Shown here: positions 1 through 7,654 of the stretch, one piece after another
How the letters are laid out: each line of letters begins with the position of its first letter
Numbering within the stretch: position 1 is the stretch's first letter
Assembly: GCA_964497925.1 (NCBI GenBank)
Contig: CAZCFE010000014.1
Span: 1-35,266 of the forward strand
Direction of reading: 5' to 3'
Source: CAIYWZ01 sp964497925
GTDB lineage: Bacteria > Pseudomonadota > Alphaproteobacteria > CAIYWZ01
DNA length: 35,266 nucleotides
The notes under the pieces: model-generated
What the model was told of the DNA's origin: nothing
Databases searched by the model: none
Seen by the model: the letters and a program-made list of their open reading frames with translations, nothing else
Position numbers and translations under genes: made by a program

Positions 1-73
1 TTGCATTTTATTGCAGCTCTTCAATGGCTTAAATGAATTTCTCAACAGAACCTAATTCGATATGGATTCCATT

Positions 74-856
74 TCAACTTTTTATTTTTCCTGATGCAAT
101 GAAGACCTTTAAAAAATCTGCCATTCTCTCAAAATCTTGAATGGCATGTATTTCATCTTGCAATATCCTTGCCTTCTCCAAAGCATCACCAACCCTTTCT
201 TGAGTCATAGTTTCATCTGATGAGATATCAAGTGCATTCATATAAAAAGATACAAGCATAGCCTCCTTGGATTTTGGATATCCTAAAAGACGATCTGACA
301 AAAAATTATCTAGTTCATCAATACGCATTTTTAACAGGCCTTCTATCAACCCATTTTCTTCAATCTCTCTTGCAAATTGAATAGTTGCAATCCTTTCTCC
401 AACCTCTTGACGCAAGCCTTCTTTGAAAAAATCTTTAATTTCAAGCAATAAATCTAAGGTTATAGGAGAAAAAAGAATTGAATCCATTGCTTTTTCTAAA
501 AAATCCACATCTTTCAAAGCTCCCGCTCTTAAAAAGCATAACTTACAAAGTTCTCGAGATTTTGGGGTAATATTTGCATGAAACGCATAATGTGATATTA
601 AAATATTAATATTTGTATCAGATAAACTCTGCACAATCTCAAGGTTTTCTTCACAGATACGCATTATTTTCGACTCATATTCAGGATCTTTCAAAAGAAC
701 TTCCAGGTCATCTTTTTGAGCCGGAGACCCATGCGTCAACAAAAGTGAAGAAAGATAAACATCCATTTCAACATTCAAATCATCATTTTTATCCGAACCC
801 AAAAGAAGAAAAGAACAAAAAAATAAAACAAATACTGCTGCTATATTATTTAACAT
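74..856 (-). CDS. Hypothetical exported protein, all-helical
   Basis: I do not recognise this 260-residue protein. The N-terminus has a hydrophobic stretch at about residues 3-20 (AAVFVLFFCSFLLLG) that looks like a signal peptide or a single membrane anchor. A Cys lies inside the hydrophobic core, but the residues after it are hydrophobic, so a lipobox is not convincing. The rest is rich in Leu, Glu and Asp and appears helical, with no metal-binding or catalytic motif that I can see; a helical-repeat fold is possible but not shown. It is transcribed divergently from the tmRNA gene and has no partner gene in the window. The open frame runs from an ATG at 856 to a TGA/TAA-type end at 74 and has the composition of a real gene. 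Probably envelope or periplasmic; function unknown. Confidence 0.6.
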   Translation of the reverse strand: MLNNIAAVFVLFFCSFLLLGSDKNDDLNVEMDVYLSSLLLTHGSPAQKDDLEVLLKDPEYESKIMRICEENLEIVQSLSDTNINILISHYAFHANITPKSRELCKLCFLRAGALKDVDFLEKAMDSILFSPITLDLLLEIKDFFKEGLRQEVGERIATIQFAREIEENGLIEGLLKMRIDELDNFLSDRLLGYPKSKEAMLVSFYMNALDISSDETMTQERVGDALEKARILQDEIHAIQDFERMADFLKVFIASGKIKS

Positions 857-1004
857 GATTTTCTAAACACCCCTTCTATTTGCAAATATTGGTCACTAAA
901 ACACAAAAATCTTTATAAAAATATAATTGATTTCAAAAGAATAAAAAAACGACATGTATCTTAAAATACAATATTAAAAACCAGAAGAAATTTTAGAAAT
1001 CCGT

Positions 1005-1033
1005 TTGCTATTTGTATAAAAATATGACATACT
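1005..1033 (+). promoter_or_regulatory. Candidate sigma70 promoter of ssrA
   Basis: TTGCTA (1005-1010), a 17-base spacer and CATACT (1028-1033) lie just ahead of the acceptor half of the tmRNA gene. The match is partial. It is the best-placed candidate I can see for ssrA and perhaps for the following sspB-murA-trkH genes. Confidence 0.3.
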
Positions 1034-1059
1034 AAGGATGCTTAAATTTTTTAAGATAT

Positions 1060-1362
1060 GGCGATAAACCGCTTTTAGAATAAGCGGAACGGACCCGGGG
1101 GCGGAACCCGGCACCTTCACCAATTTTTTATGGGGGTGAATTAGGCTCGACGTACGTAGTAAAGGGAAGACTTTCGCTCGGCATGGTACCGCCGTTATCG
1201 GACTAAAAAAAATAAGTGCAAACACAGTACGTAAGGCACGTCTCGTAGCACGCAACACTTCTCTCAGGACTGGTGTTGGACGTAATGGCAACTCCTTTGG
1301 AGCTGCTATTGCTGCTTAGTTAGACGCGGTTAGGGGGCCCCGGGCAACAGAATGCCCCCATT
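1060..1362 (+). ncRNA. ssrA: Two-piece (circularly permuted) tmRNA
   Basis: Transfer-messenger RNA, which rescues stalled ribosomes and tags the nascent chain for proteolysis. The gene is permuted as in alphaproteobacteria: the acceptor half comes first and ends in CCA at 1120-1122, a 9-base AT-rich spacer follows (1123-1131), and the coding half begins GGGGGTG at 1132. The acceptor stem closes perfectly: GGGGGTG (1132-1138) pairs with CACCTTC (1112-1118). It contains the G3-U70 wobble that marks alanine acceptance and a second G-U next to it. The coding half carries the alphaproteobacterial GGCTCGACG block. The tag reading frame starts at GCA (1218), preceded by AATAAGT, and ends with Ala-Ala-Ile-Ala-Ala and TAG at 1317-1319: 33 codons, unusually long. 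The conserved CGGGCAACAG segment follows. A 6-bp hairpin at 1069-1087 lies in the acceptor half. Outer ends are approximate, as processing sites cannot be read from sequence. Confidence 0.93.
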
Positions 1363-1392
1363 AATAACAACTTTTATAAAGGTTACAGTAAA

Positions 1393-1830
1393 ATGTTTTT
1401 TGATTATGATAAAATGCTTCAAGAAAAATTCAAATCCCTTGTAAGTGATATTTTAAAGCATATTGAAAAAGAAGGATTGCCTTCTGGACACCATTTTTAT
1501 ATTACCTTTGCGACAAATCATCCTCAGCTTATTTTGCCTGAGTATCTGATTGATGAAAATCCAGATGAAATGACCATTGTTTTACAACATCAATTTTGGG
1601 ATTTTGAAGTTGATGCAAAAGGATTTGGAATGTTGCTAAACTTTGATGGAGCAAACCACAACGTATATATTCCTTTTGATTCTTTGATAGCCATTGTTGA
1701 CCCCTACGCTGACTTTGGCCTTGAGTTTGAGCCCACATTTGACATCGCTCTTGACGATGAATCTCCAAAAAAAGAAGCTCAAAAAGCAGATGGAAACGTT
1801 GTAAGCGTAGACTTTTCGAAAAGAAAATAA
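1393..1830 (+). CDS. sspB: SspB, ClpXP adaptor for SsrA-tagged proteins (alphaproteobacterial type)
   Basis: Adaptor that binds ssrA-tagged proteins and delivers them to the ClpXP protease in the cytoplasm. The 145-residue product matches the alphaproteobacterial SspB family: an N-terminal helix (FDYDKMLQEKFKSLV), the central GHHFYITF segment, LPEYL, the MTIVLQHQFWD strand and the IPFDSLIAIVDPYADFGLEF block. After a charged linker the last residues (VVSVDFSKRK) resemble the C-terminal ClpX-binding peptide found in this family. It begins 30 bases after the tmRNA gene with AAAGG upstream of the ATG, and murA starts 15 bases after its stop. The tmRNA and the adaptor that reads its tag are therefore neighbours and possibly co-transcribed. 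Whether the adaptor fits this unusual tag is open: the tag begins A-N-T rather than the usual A-N-D. Confidence 0.93.
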   Translation: MFFDYDKMLQEKFKSLVSDILKHIEKEGLPSGHHFYITFATNHPQLILPEYLIDENPDEMTIVLQHQFWDFEVDAKGFGMLLNFDGANHNVYIPFDSLIAIVDPYADFGLEFEPTFDIALDDESPKKEAQKADGNVVSVDFSKRK

Positions 1831-1845
1831 GGATATCCCCCTCTA

Positions 1846-3174
1846 ATGCCAAATTTTAAAAGAACTTATGAAATCGTGGGCGGAAATCCAGTTGTTGGAA
1901 AAATCAGATGTCAAGGCGCCAAAAATTTTGCAACAAAAGCAATGGTTGCCGCTTTACTTGCTCCAGGGATTACTATCTTAACCAATATGCCAAAAATTGG
2001 GGAGGTTGAAATCACAAAACATCTTCTTGAAACCACTGGCGCTAAAGTTGATTGGCTTGATGACTCAACAATTCAAATTGACGCAACATCTTTAACATCA
2101 TCCAAAGTTTCCATGCCGGATTCAAGAACAAATAGAATCCCCATATTGTTGCTTGGAGTTCTTTTAAATCGTTTTGGGCAAGCCCACGTACCCGTTGTTG
2201 GAGGAGATGCAATTGGCACACGCAACCTAGACTTCCACATACTGGCTATTGAAAAATTTGGCGGAAAAATTGAAACAACAAAAGAAGGATACACAGCAAG
2301 CGCTGTTTCAGGATTAAAAGGATGCCATGTTCACCTTCCCTATCCATCCGTTGGAGCCACGGAAACGTGTCTTTATTTAAGCGTTCTGGCAAAAGGAACA
2401 AGCGTTATCCATAATGTAGCAATTGAACCAGAAATTATAGAACTCGTTACAATGCTCCGCTCTATGGGGGCTGTCATTTTCATGTCATCTAACAGAGAAA
2501 TTACAGTTCAAGGTGTTTCAACGCTACATGGAACAAAAATGGATATCATTGGAGACCGTCTTGAAGCTGCAAGTTGGGCTGCTCTTGCTTGTGCATCGCA
2601 AGGAAATATCGAAGTTTCAGGAATCAGGCCTGAGACCCTTGGGAATTTCCTTTCCTACTTTTCACAAGTTGGCGGTGGTTTTGAATTTGTTTCGCAAGAT
2701 ACTATTCGTTTTTTCCGCGAAAGAGAACTCACTCCTACTGTCATTGAAACAGATGTTTTTCCTGGTTTTTCAACAGATTGGCAACAAACATTTGCTGTCT
2801 TGCTGACTCAAGCCAACGGCGTTTCTGTAATACATGAAACTGTTTATGAAAATAGACTTGGATACCTTGAGATACTGAACGCTCTTGGGGCGAAAACACA
2901 AGTCACTCATCACTGCTTAGGAGCCACACAGTGCCGTTACACAGGATTTGATCATCCACACAGTGCGCTCATCATGGGCCCCACCCCATTTGTTGCGCCA
3001 GATCACCCACTTTTGATTCCTGACTTGCGCGCCGGTCTTGCTTATATTGTGGCTGCCGCTATGGCAAAGGGTAAAACCACATTACAAGCTGTTGAGCAAG
3101 TAGAAAGAGGATATGGGGATTTAAGTCAAAGACTTGCACCTTTAGGACTTGATATTAAGGCCGTATCCATTTAG
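1846..3174 (+). CDS. murA: UDP-N-acetylglucosamine 1-carboxyvinyltransferase with Asp at the fosfomycin-target position
   Basis: First committed step of peptidoglycan synthesis: transfers enolpyruvate from phosphoenolpyruvate to UDP-GlcNAc in the cytoplasm. 442 residues, slightly longer than the usual 420. Active-site landmarks are present: Lys26-Asn27 in GAKN, Arg126 in AIGTRNLDFH, Asp311 in GFSTDWQ, Arg337 in YENR and Arg395 in DLRAG. The loop that normally reads GGCxIGxR reads GGDAIGTR here, so the catalytic Cys (Cys115 in E. coli) is Asp121. Natural Asp variants (mycobacteria, Chlamydia) and the engineered E. coli C115D enzyme are active and insensitive to fosfomycin, so intrinsic resistance is predicted. 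It follows sspB by 15 bases with AAGGA upstream. Its presence implies that the organism still makes peptidoglycan precursors. Confidence 0.93.
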   Translation: MPNFKRTYEIVGGNPVVGKIRCQGAKNFATKAMVAALLAPGITILTNMPKIGEVEITKHLLETTGAKVDWLDDSTIQIDATSLTSSKVSMPDSRTNRIPILLLGVLLNRFGQAHVPVVGGDAIGTRNLDFHILAIEKFGGKIETTKEGYTASAVSGLKGCHVHLPYPSVGATETCLYLSVLAKGTSVIHNVAIEPEIIELVTMLRSMGAVIFMSSNREITVQGVSTLHGTKMDIIGDRLEAASWAALACASQGNIEVSGIRPETLGNFLSYFSQVGGGFEFVSQDTIRFFRERELTPTVIETDVFPGFSTDWQQTFAVLLTQANGVSVIHETVYENRLGYLEILNALGAKTQVTHHCLGATQCRYTGFDHPHSALIMGPTPFVAPDHPLLIPDLRAGLAYIVAAAMAKGKTTLQAVEQVERGYGDLSQRLAPLGLDIKAVSI

Positions 3175-3197
3175 TATGAAAAGAAAAAGGATTTTTC

Positions 3198-4661
3198 ATG
3201 CATTATGGAACACAAATTAACTATAAGACCTTAACTTATATCAATGGTGTTTTTGTAAGTTTTCTCGCATGCATTATGCTAATACCTGCTTTTTTAGACT
3301 TTTCCCTTTCTCACCCAAATTATAAATATTTTCTGCTGAGCTCTCTTGGGACAGGCTTTATTTCAGGCATCATCATTATTAGTACCAAAACAAACGACAA
3401 GCTAGGCCTTAACCTTAAAGAAGCCTTCCTTTTAATTCCAACATGCTGGGTCAGCGCATCATTTTTCTCGTGCCTTCCGTTAATGTTAAGCGGATTTTCA
3501 CTAACAGACTCACTGTTTGAAGTTGTCTCGGCATTAACAACAACAGGAGCAACTGTTTTTCCTAAAAAACTCGGGTTTTCTTCAAAAGGAACTCATTTAT
3601 GGTGTGCTATCTTACAATGGTTTGGAGGAATCGGGATCATCGTCATGGCAATGTCAGTCATGCCAATGCTGCGCATTGGAGGAATGCAACTTCTACGTAT
3701 GGAATCAACTGATAAATCAGACAAACTCCTTCCACGCGTTTCTCAAATTGCAGGATCTATTTTTTTTACATATGTTTTTTTAACCATTACTGCCCTTCTT
3801 CTTTTAAGAGCAGCCGGTATGGATTTATTTGAATCTATTTGTCATGCCATGGGAGCATTATCCACAGGAGGAATATCTGAATGGGATGCCTCTATTGGAC
3901 ATTATGATAATTTAAGTGCAGAAATGATTCTGGCTGTTTTTATGCTTATTGGAGGAACACCTTTATTCCTATTTGTCAGACTTTGGAAAGGCGAATGGAG
4001 CGCTTTATGGAAAGATAGCCAAGCAAAAACATATTACACAATTCTTGCAATTTGCATTTTAATTGTTGCTTTTTGGCTCTATAGCAAAAGAGGAATTGAA
4101 TTTCCAACTGCCTTACGTCACTCAATATTTAACGTTATTTCTGTTGGAACAAGCTCTGGCTACATTTCTACAGAATATGCAACTTGGGGTGGATTTCCTG
4201 TATTAATTTTACTGTTCCTATCAATTATTGGAGGATGCACAGGATCCACATCAGGGGGGATTAAGATTTTTAGAATTCAAGTTGTTTACGCGATTGCAAA
4301 AAACCAAATCAAACAAATGCTTCACCCACACGGGGTTTTTGTTCCCACATATCAAAATAAAAATATCTCAGAAACAGTTGCATCTTCAGTTTTAACATAT
4401 TTCGTATTTTTCAGCTTAAGTTTTGCAGGCTTAACACTCCTCTTATCCTCCACAGGGCTTACGTTTCCAAGCTCTATCTACACATCTCTTGCCATGCTCT
4501 CAAACCTTGGTATTGCTTTTAGCGATGGATTGAACATTACCTCAAACTTCTCATTCTGCCCAGAACCAGCAAAATGGTTCATGATGCTTGGGATGATTTT
4601 GGGACGATTGGAATTTGTAACTTTATTCGCGTTGATGTCAAATACATTCTGGAAAGATTAA
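3198..4661 (+). CDS. trkH: TrkH/KtrB-family potassium transporter, membrane subunit
   Basis: Inner-membrane K+ uptake channel subunit. The 487-residue protein is strongly hydrophobic throughout and shows the four pore-loop repeats of the TrkH/KtrB superfamily, each with its filter glycine: TTTGA (114-118), STGGI (222-226), GTSSG (317-321) and SNLGI (435-439). The WFGGIGIIVMA motif after the first pore loop and the GGCTGSTSGGIK loop at about 345-356 are typical. No TrkA or KtrA regulatory subunit is encoded in the window. It starts 23 bases after murA with AAAAGGA upstream and ends at a strong hairpin terminator, closing the ssrA-sspB-murA-trkH run. Confidence 0.93.
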   Translation: MHYGTQINYKTLTYINGVFVSFLACIMLIPAFLDFSLSHPNYKYFLLSSLGTGFISGIIIISTKTNDKLGLNLKEAFLLIPTCWVSASFFSCLPLMLSGFSLTDSLFEVVSALTTTGATVFPKKLGFSSKGTHLWCAILQWFGGIGIIVMAMSVMPMLRIGGMQLLRMESTDKSDKLLPRVSQIAGSIFFTYVFLTITALLLLRAAGMDLFESICHAMGALSTGGISEWDASIGHYDNLSAEMILAVFMLIGGTPLFLFVRLWKGEWSALWKDSQAKTYYTILAICILIVAFWLYSKRGIEFPTALRHSIFNVISVGTSSGYISTEYATWGGFPVLILLFLSIIGGCTGSTSGGIKIFRIQVVYAIAKNQIKQMLHPHGVFVPTYQNKNISETVASSVLTYFVFFSLSFAGLTLLLSSTGLTFPSSIYTSLAMLSNLGIAFSDGLNITSNFSFCPEPAKWFMMLGMILGRLEFVTLFALMSNTFWKD

Positions 4662-4683
4662 AAAGGGAGCAAGTCCCTTTTAT
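4661..4683. terminator. Bidirectional terminator between convergent trkH and trcR
   Basis: AAAAGGGA, a 5-base loop (gcaag) and TCCCTTTT form a perfect 8-bp stem with A-tracts and T-tracts that serve both strands. It lies directly between the convergent stops of trkH and trcR. Confidence 0.8.
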
Positions 4684-5205
4684 TTAGGCTTTTAACTGAC
4701 TCACAATTGCATCCAAATCTTTTTGAGTACAGATACCCAAAATAACAGGATCGTGTGGCTTAATGTTTTGAATATTCCAATGTGTGCGATCGCGAATAGT
4801 TGCGATTGTTCCACGAGTCGTTCCAATAAGCATGCAGATTTGCATATCATTGATAGTGGGGTAGTTCTTAATCAACCAAGCAATTGCATCTGGACGATCA
4901 CTACGTCTTGCAAGAGGGGTATACTTCTTACCACTTTTAGTTTTAGTTGTAATTGTTGTTTTCGCATCAGCCAACAATGCCAATTTTGCACTTGGATCAC
5001 TTGAACAACGATCAATCTCTTCTTGAGTCAACTGTCCATTAAAAACAGGATCAAAACCAACAAGACCAGAAGAAACCTCTCCATCAGCTAAAGCTTTAAT
5101 TTCTAATGTATGCAAACCACAAAAATCTGAGATTTGTTCGAATGTTAACGCTGTATTGTCCAGCAACCAAATAGCTGTTGCTTTTGGCATCAATGGTGTA
5201 GCCAT
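4684..5205 (-). CDS. trcR: DUF1013 family cell-cycle transcriptional regulator TrcR
   Basis: A 173-residue cytoplasmic protein of the alphaproteobacteria-specific DUF1013 family, annotated in Caulobacter relatives as the cell-cycle regulator TrcR. Family features visible are the N-terminal MPKATAIWLLDNTALTFEQIS segment (a helix-turn-helix-like region), the LHTLEIKALADGEV stretch, and a central block (YTPLARRSDRPDAIAWLIKNYP) followed by a second helix-turn-helix-like segment (MQICMLIGTTRGTIATIRDR). The start is well supported: an AAGGAG ribosome-binding site lies six bases upstream of the ATG at 5205. The tRNA-Glu gene is immediately upstream on the same strand. Direct knowledge of regulated promoters is thin for the family, so the role is by family name. 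Confidence 0.88.
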   Translation of the reverse strand: MATPLMPKATAIWLLDNTALTFEQISDFCGLHTLEIKALADGEVSSGLVGFDPVFNGQLTQEEIDRCSSDPSAKLALLADAKTTITTKTKSGKKYTPLARRSDRPDAIAWLIKNYPTINDMQICMLIGTTRGTIATIRDRTHWNIQNIKPHDPVILGICTQKDLDAIVSQLKA

Positions 5206-5283
5206 TTTTTACTCCTTAAATTATCTATAATATTCTTCATCTTAAGACAATTCACAATAAAAAGAAAGTTTAAAATTAACAAA

Positions 5284-5360
5284 TGGTGTCCCCTACGGGA
5301 TTCGAACCCGTGTTTACGCCATGAGAGGGCGGTATCCTGGGCCAGCTAGATGAAGGGGAC
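5284..5360 (-). tRNA. tRNA-Glu (anticodon CTC)
   Basis: Reading the minus strand, a 7-bp acceptor stem GTCCCCT/AGGGGAC closes the molecule, with discriminator A and an encoded CCA (5284-5286). The T-arm has GGTTCGAATCC. The anticodon loop CTCTCAT gives CTC, which reads the Glu codon GAG. The outermost pair of the anticodon stem is a C-T mismatch where E. coli tRNA-Glu has C-G. The D-arm matches tRNA-Glu. Confidence 0.93.
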
Positions 5361-5372
5361 AGGAATTATTCT

Positions 5373-5401
5373 TTTATAGTAAACTTCTTTTAAAAAAGCA
5401 A
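5373..5401 (-). promoter_or_regulatory. Sigma70-type promoter of tRNA-Glu
   Basis: On the minus strand, TTGCTT (5396-5401), a 17-base spacer and TATAAA (5373-5378) end 12 bases before the 5' end of the tRNA. Position and spacing fit a tRNA promoter. Confidence 0.5.
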
Positions 5402-5556
5402 ATATTAAATTCATTTTTAAAAAAATCAATAAAAAATCCATATGAAAAGTAAATAAATTATAAATTATGAAAGATTATTAAAAATATAACTTGAAAGAAA
5501 TCGCCGAAAAGTTTAATCATTATTAGATATAATAAATTTTAAATGGAGCAATACAG

Positions 5557-6882
5557 GTGCCAAATCCTATATTAGACGTTGTCCAATGGCATGAGGGAAT
5601 GTTGCTGCTACCTCAGCACTTTCAACAAGCAGACAGACGTGTGCGACAAATGTTTTGGTATCATCTATCACACCTTGCCCCATATTATTATGGTATTGTA
5701 AAATTCAAAGCAGACCCCGCCCTATTTGCAAAAGGAGTTATACATATACTCGAGCTTGAAATGGTCATGCAGGATGCTTTCGTTATGCACTTTGAAGCGC
5801 GACCAGATTTGGCTTTGGAGATTGATTTAAATCAATCTCCTGAACAATCTTGGAGCGGAAATACTTTAATGATCCACATAGGAGCATTGCGCTACCGTGA
5901 GGGGGAATCGAATTGTGATGGACCTTTGGCACGCTTTCAATCTGTTGAAGGCGACATGATTGTTGACGAAAATACAGGCCAAAATCCAGTCAGTTTTCCA
6001 AGGCTTCGACCAAAACTTTTTTTGCTTGCTGGTGAAACTCCACCGCCAGAATTTATTTCCATGCCATTGATGCGTGTGATAAAAAAAGATGATACTTATT
6101 TTGCAACTGATTTCATTCCCCCACAGTTATCAGTATCTCGAAATTCTGCGTTGGGTGGTTTGTGTATGGATCTAATTCAGCACATTCGAGAAAAAGTTAC
6201 ATTTTTAACAGATAAAGTTCAAAACCCATCAAGCACATCCCCCGATGGAGATTTTTCGATTGCTTTGCGAACATTGATTTCAACTCTAATTCCTTTTGAG
6301 GCAATGCTATACAGTGAACACAATGGTCCATTTGAACTTTATTTAGGTCTTTGTACAATTGCAGGGCAAATTTCAAGCTTAAATCCTGGGTTAGTCTTGC
6401 CAACTTTTGCGCCCTATAATCATAAAAACCTACGATCAACATTTGAACAAGTAACAAATTATTGCCATCAAACACTGGACCAAATTCAAGAAACTTATAA
6501 GATAATCAAGTTCGATCAAGAAGACCGCATATTTAAAATCAAACTACCCCAACCATGGATTGCTCCGACATTAAGCCTTGGTATTGAGATTCACCAAAAC
6601 TTTGGCGAAAATGAAGCTATGGAATGGCTCAAAGCCTCTTTAATTGGGAGCGAAAATTACTTACGTGGAATTCGCGACAAGCGTGTTCTTGGAGCTCCTC
6701 GAAGTATAAGCTTAAGCACCAGCACATTCAAAAACGCCTCTGGAAATGGCGTTTTGATGGCAACTGTCCATCTAACCCCAGAATACACCGACCCCCTACA
6801 CCCTCTTGTTGTGACCAATATTTCAGACAACATCGAAAAAAGACCAAAATCTCTTTATCTTTATGTCGAACAGGCTTCTTGA
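5557..6882 (+). CDS. tssK: T6SS baseplate subunit TssK
   Basis: TssK links the T6SS baseplate to the TssJLM membrane complex. The 441-residue product opens with the family signature VVQWHEGMLLLPQHFQQ (residues 8-24), followed by the shell-domain region and an extended C-terminal domain with the MATVHLTPEYTDPLHP and SLYLYVE segments. The start is GTG at 5557, supported by GGAG eight bases upstream (5545-5548). It leads a plus-strand operon, tssK-tssL-tssM-tssA, whose genes overlap or nearly touch. Upstream, TTGAAA (5491-5496) with TAATCA 17 bases on, or TATAAT at 5528-5533, might serve as promoter elements, neither convincingly. Genes for the TssF and TssG baseplate wedge proteins are not nearby. 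Confidence 0.94.
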   Translation: MPNPILDVVQWHEGMLLLPQHFQQADRRVRQMFWYHLSHLAPYYYGIVKFKADPALFAKGVIHILELEMVMQDAFVMHFEARPDLALEIDLNQSPEQSWSGNTLMIHIGALRYREGESNCDGPLARFQSVEGDMIVDENTGQNPVSFPRLRPKLFLLAGETPPPEFISMPLMRVIKKDDTYFATDFIPPQLSVSRNSALGGLCMDLIQHIREKVTFLTDKVQNPSSTSPDGDFSIALRTLISTLIPFEAMLYSEHNGPFELYLGLCTIAGQISSLNPGLVLPTFAPYNHKNLRSTFEQVTNYCHQTLDQIQETYKIIKFDQEDRIFKIKLPQPWIAPTLSLGIEIHQNFGENEAMEWLKASLIGSENYLRGIRDKRVLGAPRSISLSTSTFKNASGNGVLMATVHLTPEYTDPLHPLVVTNISDNIEKRPKSLYLYVEQAS

Positions 6883-6883
6883 A

Positions 6884-7648
6884 ATGAGTGAGGAAGTTTA
6901 CACATCCTATATCCTTGAATCATTCGAAGACTTCTATAAGGAACTCATACGTCAAAAACAGCGCGCATTAACGTGCCCTTACAAAGATGAACCCGAAACT
7001 TCTTTGGAATTAGAATCTTTTGTTAAAACCATATTACTAAAATTACAAAAGACGCTTGAAGCCCAAGCACTTAACAGCATGAGAATCGGGGGACATATTG
7101 CACATCACCACTACACAGATGCTCAATATATCATGTGCGCACTTTGTGATGAGATTTTCTTAAATTTAAATTGGGCTGGGAAACGTTTTTGGGAAGAAAA
7201 TTTACTTGAATCAAAAATATTTCAATCACATACATCCGGTGAAAACTTCTTCACCAATTTGGATGATTTTTTGAACTATCCTGATCCTTTGAAAATTGAT
7301 ATTGCAACTATTTACCTCGTCACGCTTGGGACAGGATTCAAAGGAAAATATAAAGATATCGACGACCTTGGCCGAGTGCAAGGCTATAAAAATCAATTGT
7401 TTTTGTTTATCAACAGAAAAACACCAGAACTATTCAGAGGTCATGAAAAGTTATTTAAACAACCTTATGCTTTCACAGTCAAATCCGGAGAACAAAAAAC
7501 CATTCAAAGTCCACATCGTTGGTACTGGGCTTTTTCTGCAATTACTGCAATTTTTTTGATTTTTTCATACGCAATGATACATTTTGCAACCATAGATATC
7601 AGCACAGCCGCACAAAATATCATACGCGCCGCACAAGAGAAAGATTAG
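6884..7648 (+). CDS. tssL: T6SS membrane-complex protein TssL (DotU family)
   Basis: TssL is a C-terminally anchored inner-membrane protein that joins TssM and docks the baseplate. From the start chosen here the protein has 254 residues: a cytoplasmic DotU domain with the hallmark YIMCALCDEIFLN segment (residues 82-94, the invariant Asp-Glu at 89-90), GENFF and LGTGFKGKY, and one membrane span near the end (about 213-235). There is no fused peptidoglycan-binding domain, so this is the short form. I chose ATG 6884 because it lies one base after the tssK stop; an in-frame ATG at 6863 would overlap tssK by 20 bases. Neither has a clear ribosome-binding site, which suggests translational coupling to tssK. 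Confidence 0.93.
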   Translation: MSEEVYTSYILESFEDFYKELIRQKQRALTCPYKDEPETSLELESFVKTILLKLQKTLEAQALNSMRIGGHIAHHHYTDAQYIMCALCDEIFLNLNWAGKRFWEENLLESKIFQSHTSGENFFTNLDDFLNYPDPLKIDIATIYLVTLGTGFKGKYKDIDDLGRVQGYKNQLFLFINRKTPELFRGHEKLFKQPYAFTVKSGEQKTIQSPHRWYWAFSAITAIFLIFSYAMIHFATIDISTAAQNIIRAAQEKD

Positions 7649-7654
7649 TGTAAT

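Noticed and set aside
974..1291. Open frame of 105 codons antisense to the tmRNA
   Set aside because: It covers the structured tmRNA gene on the opposite strand; its Arg/Pro-rich translation comes from the conserved RNA and has no ribosome-binding site.
6863..6883. Upstream ATG for tssL inside tssK
   Set aside because: In frame but adds seven residues not expected in the family and overlaps tssK by 20 bases; ATG 6884 directly after the tssK stop is more economical.
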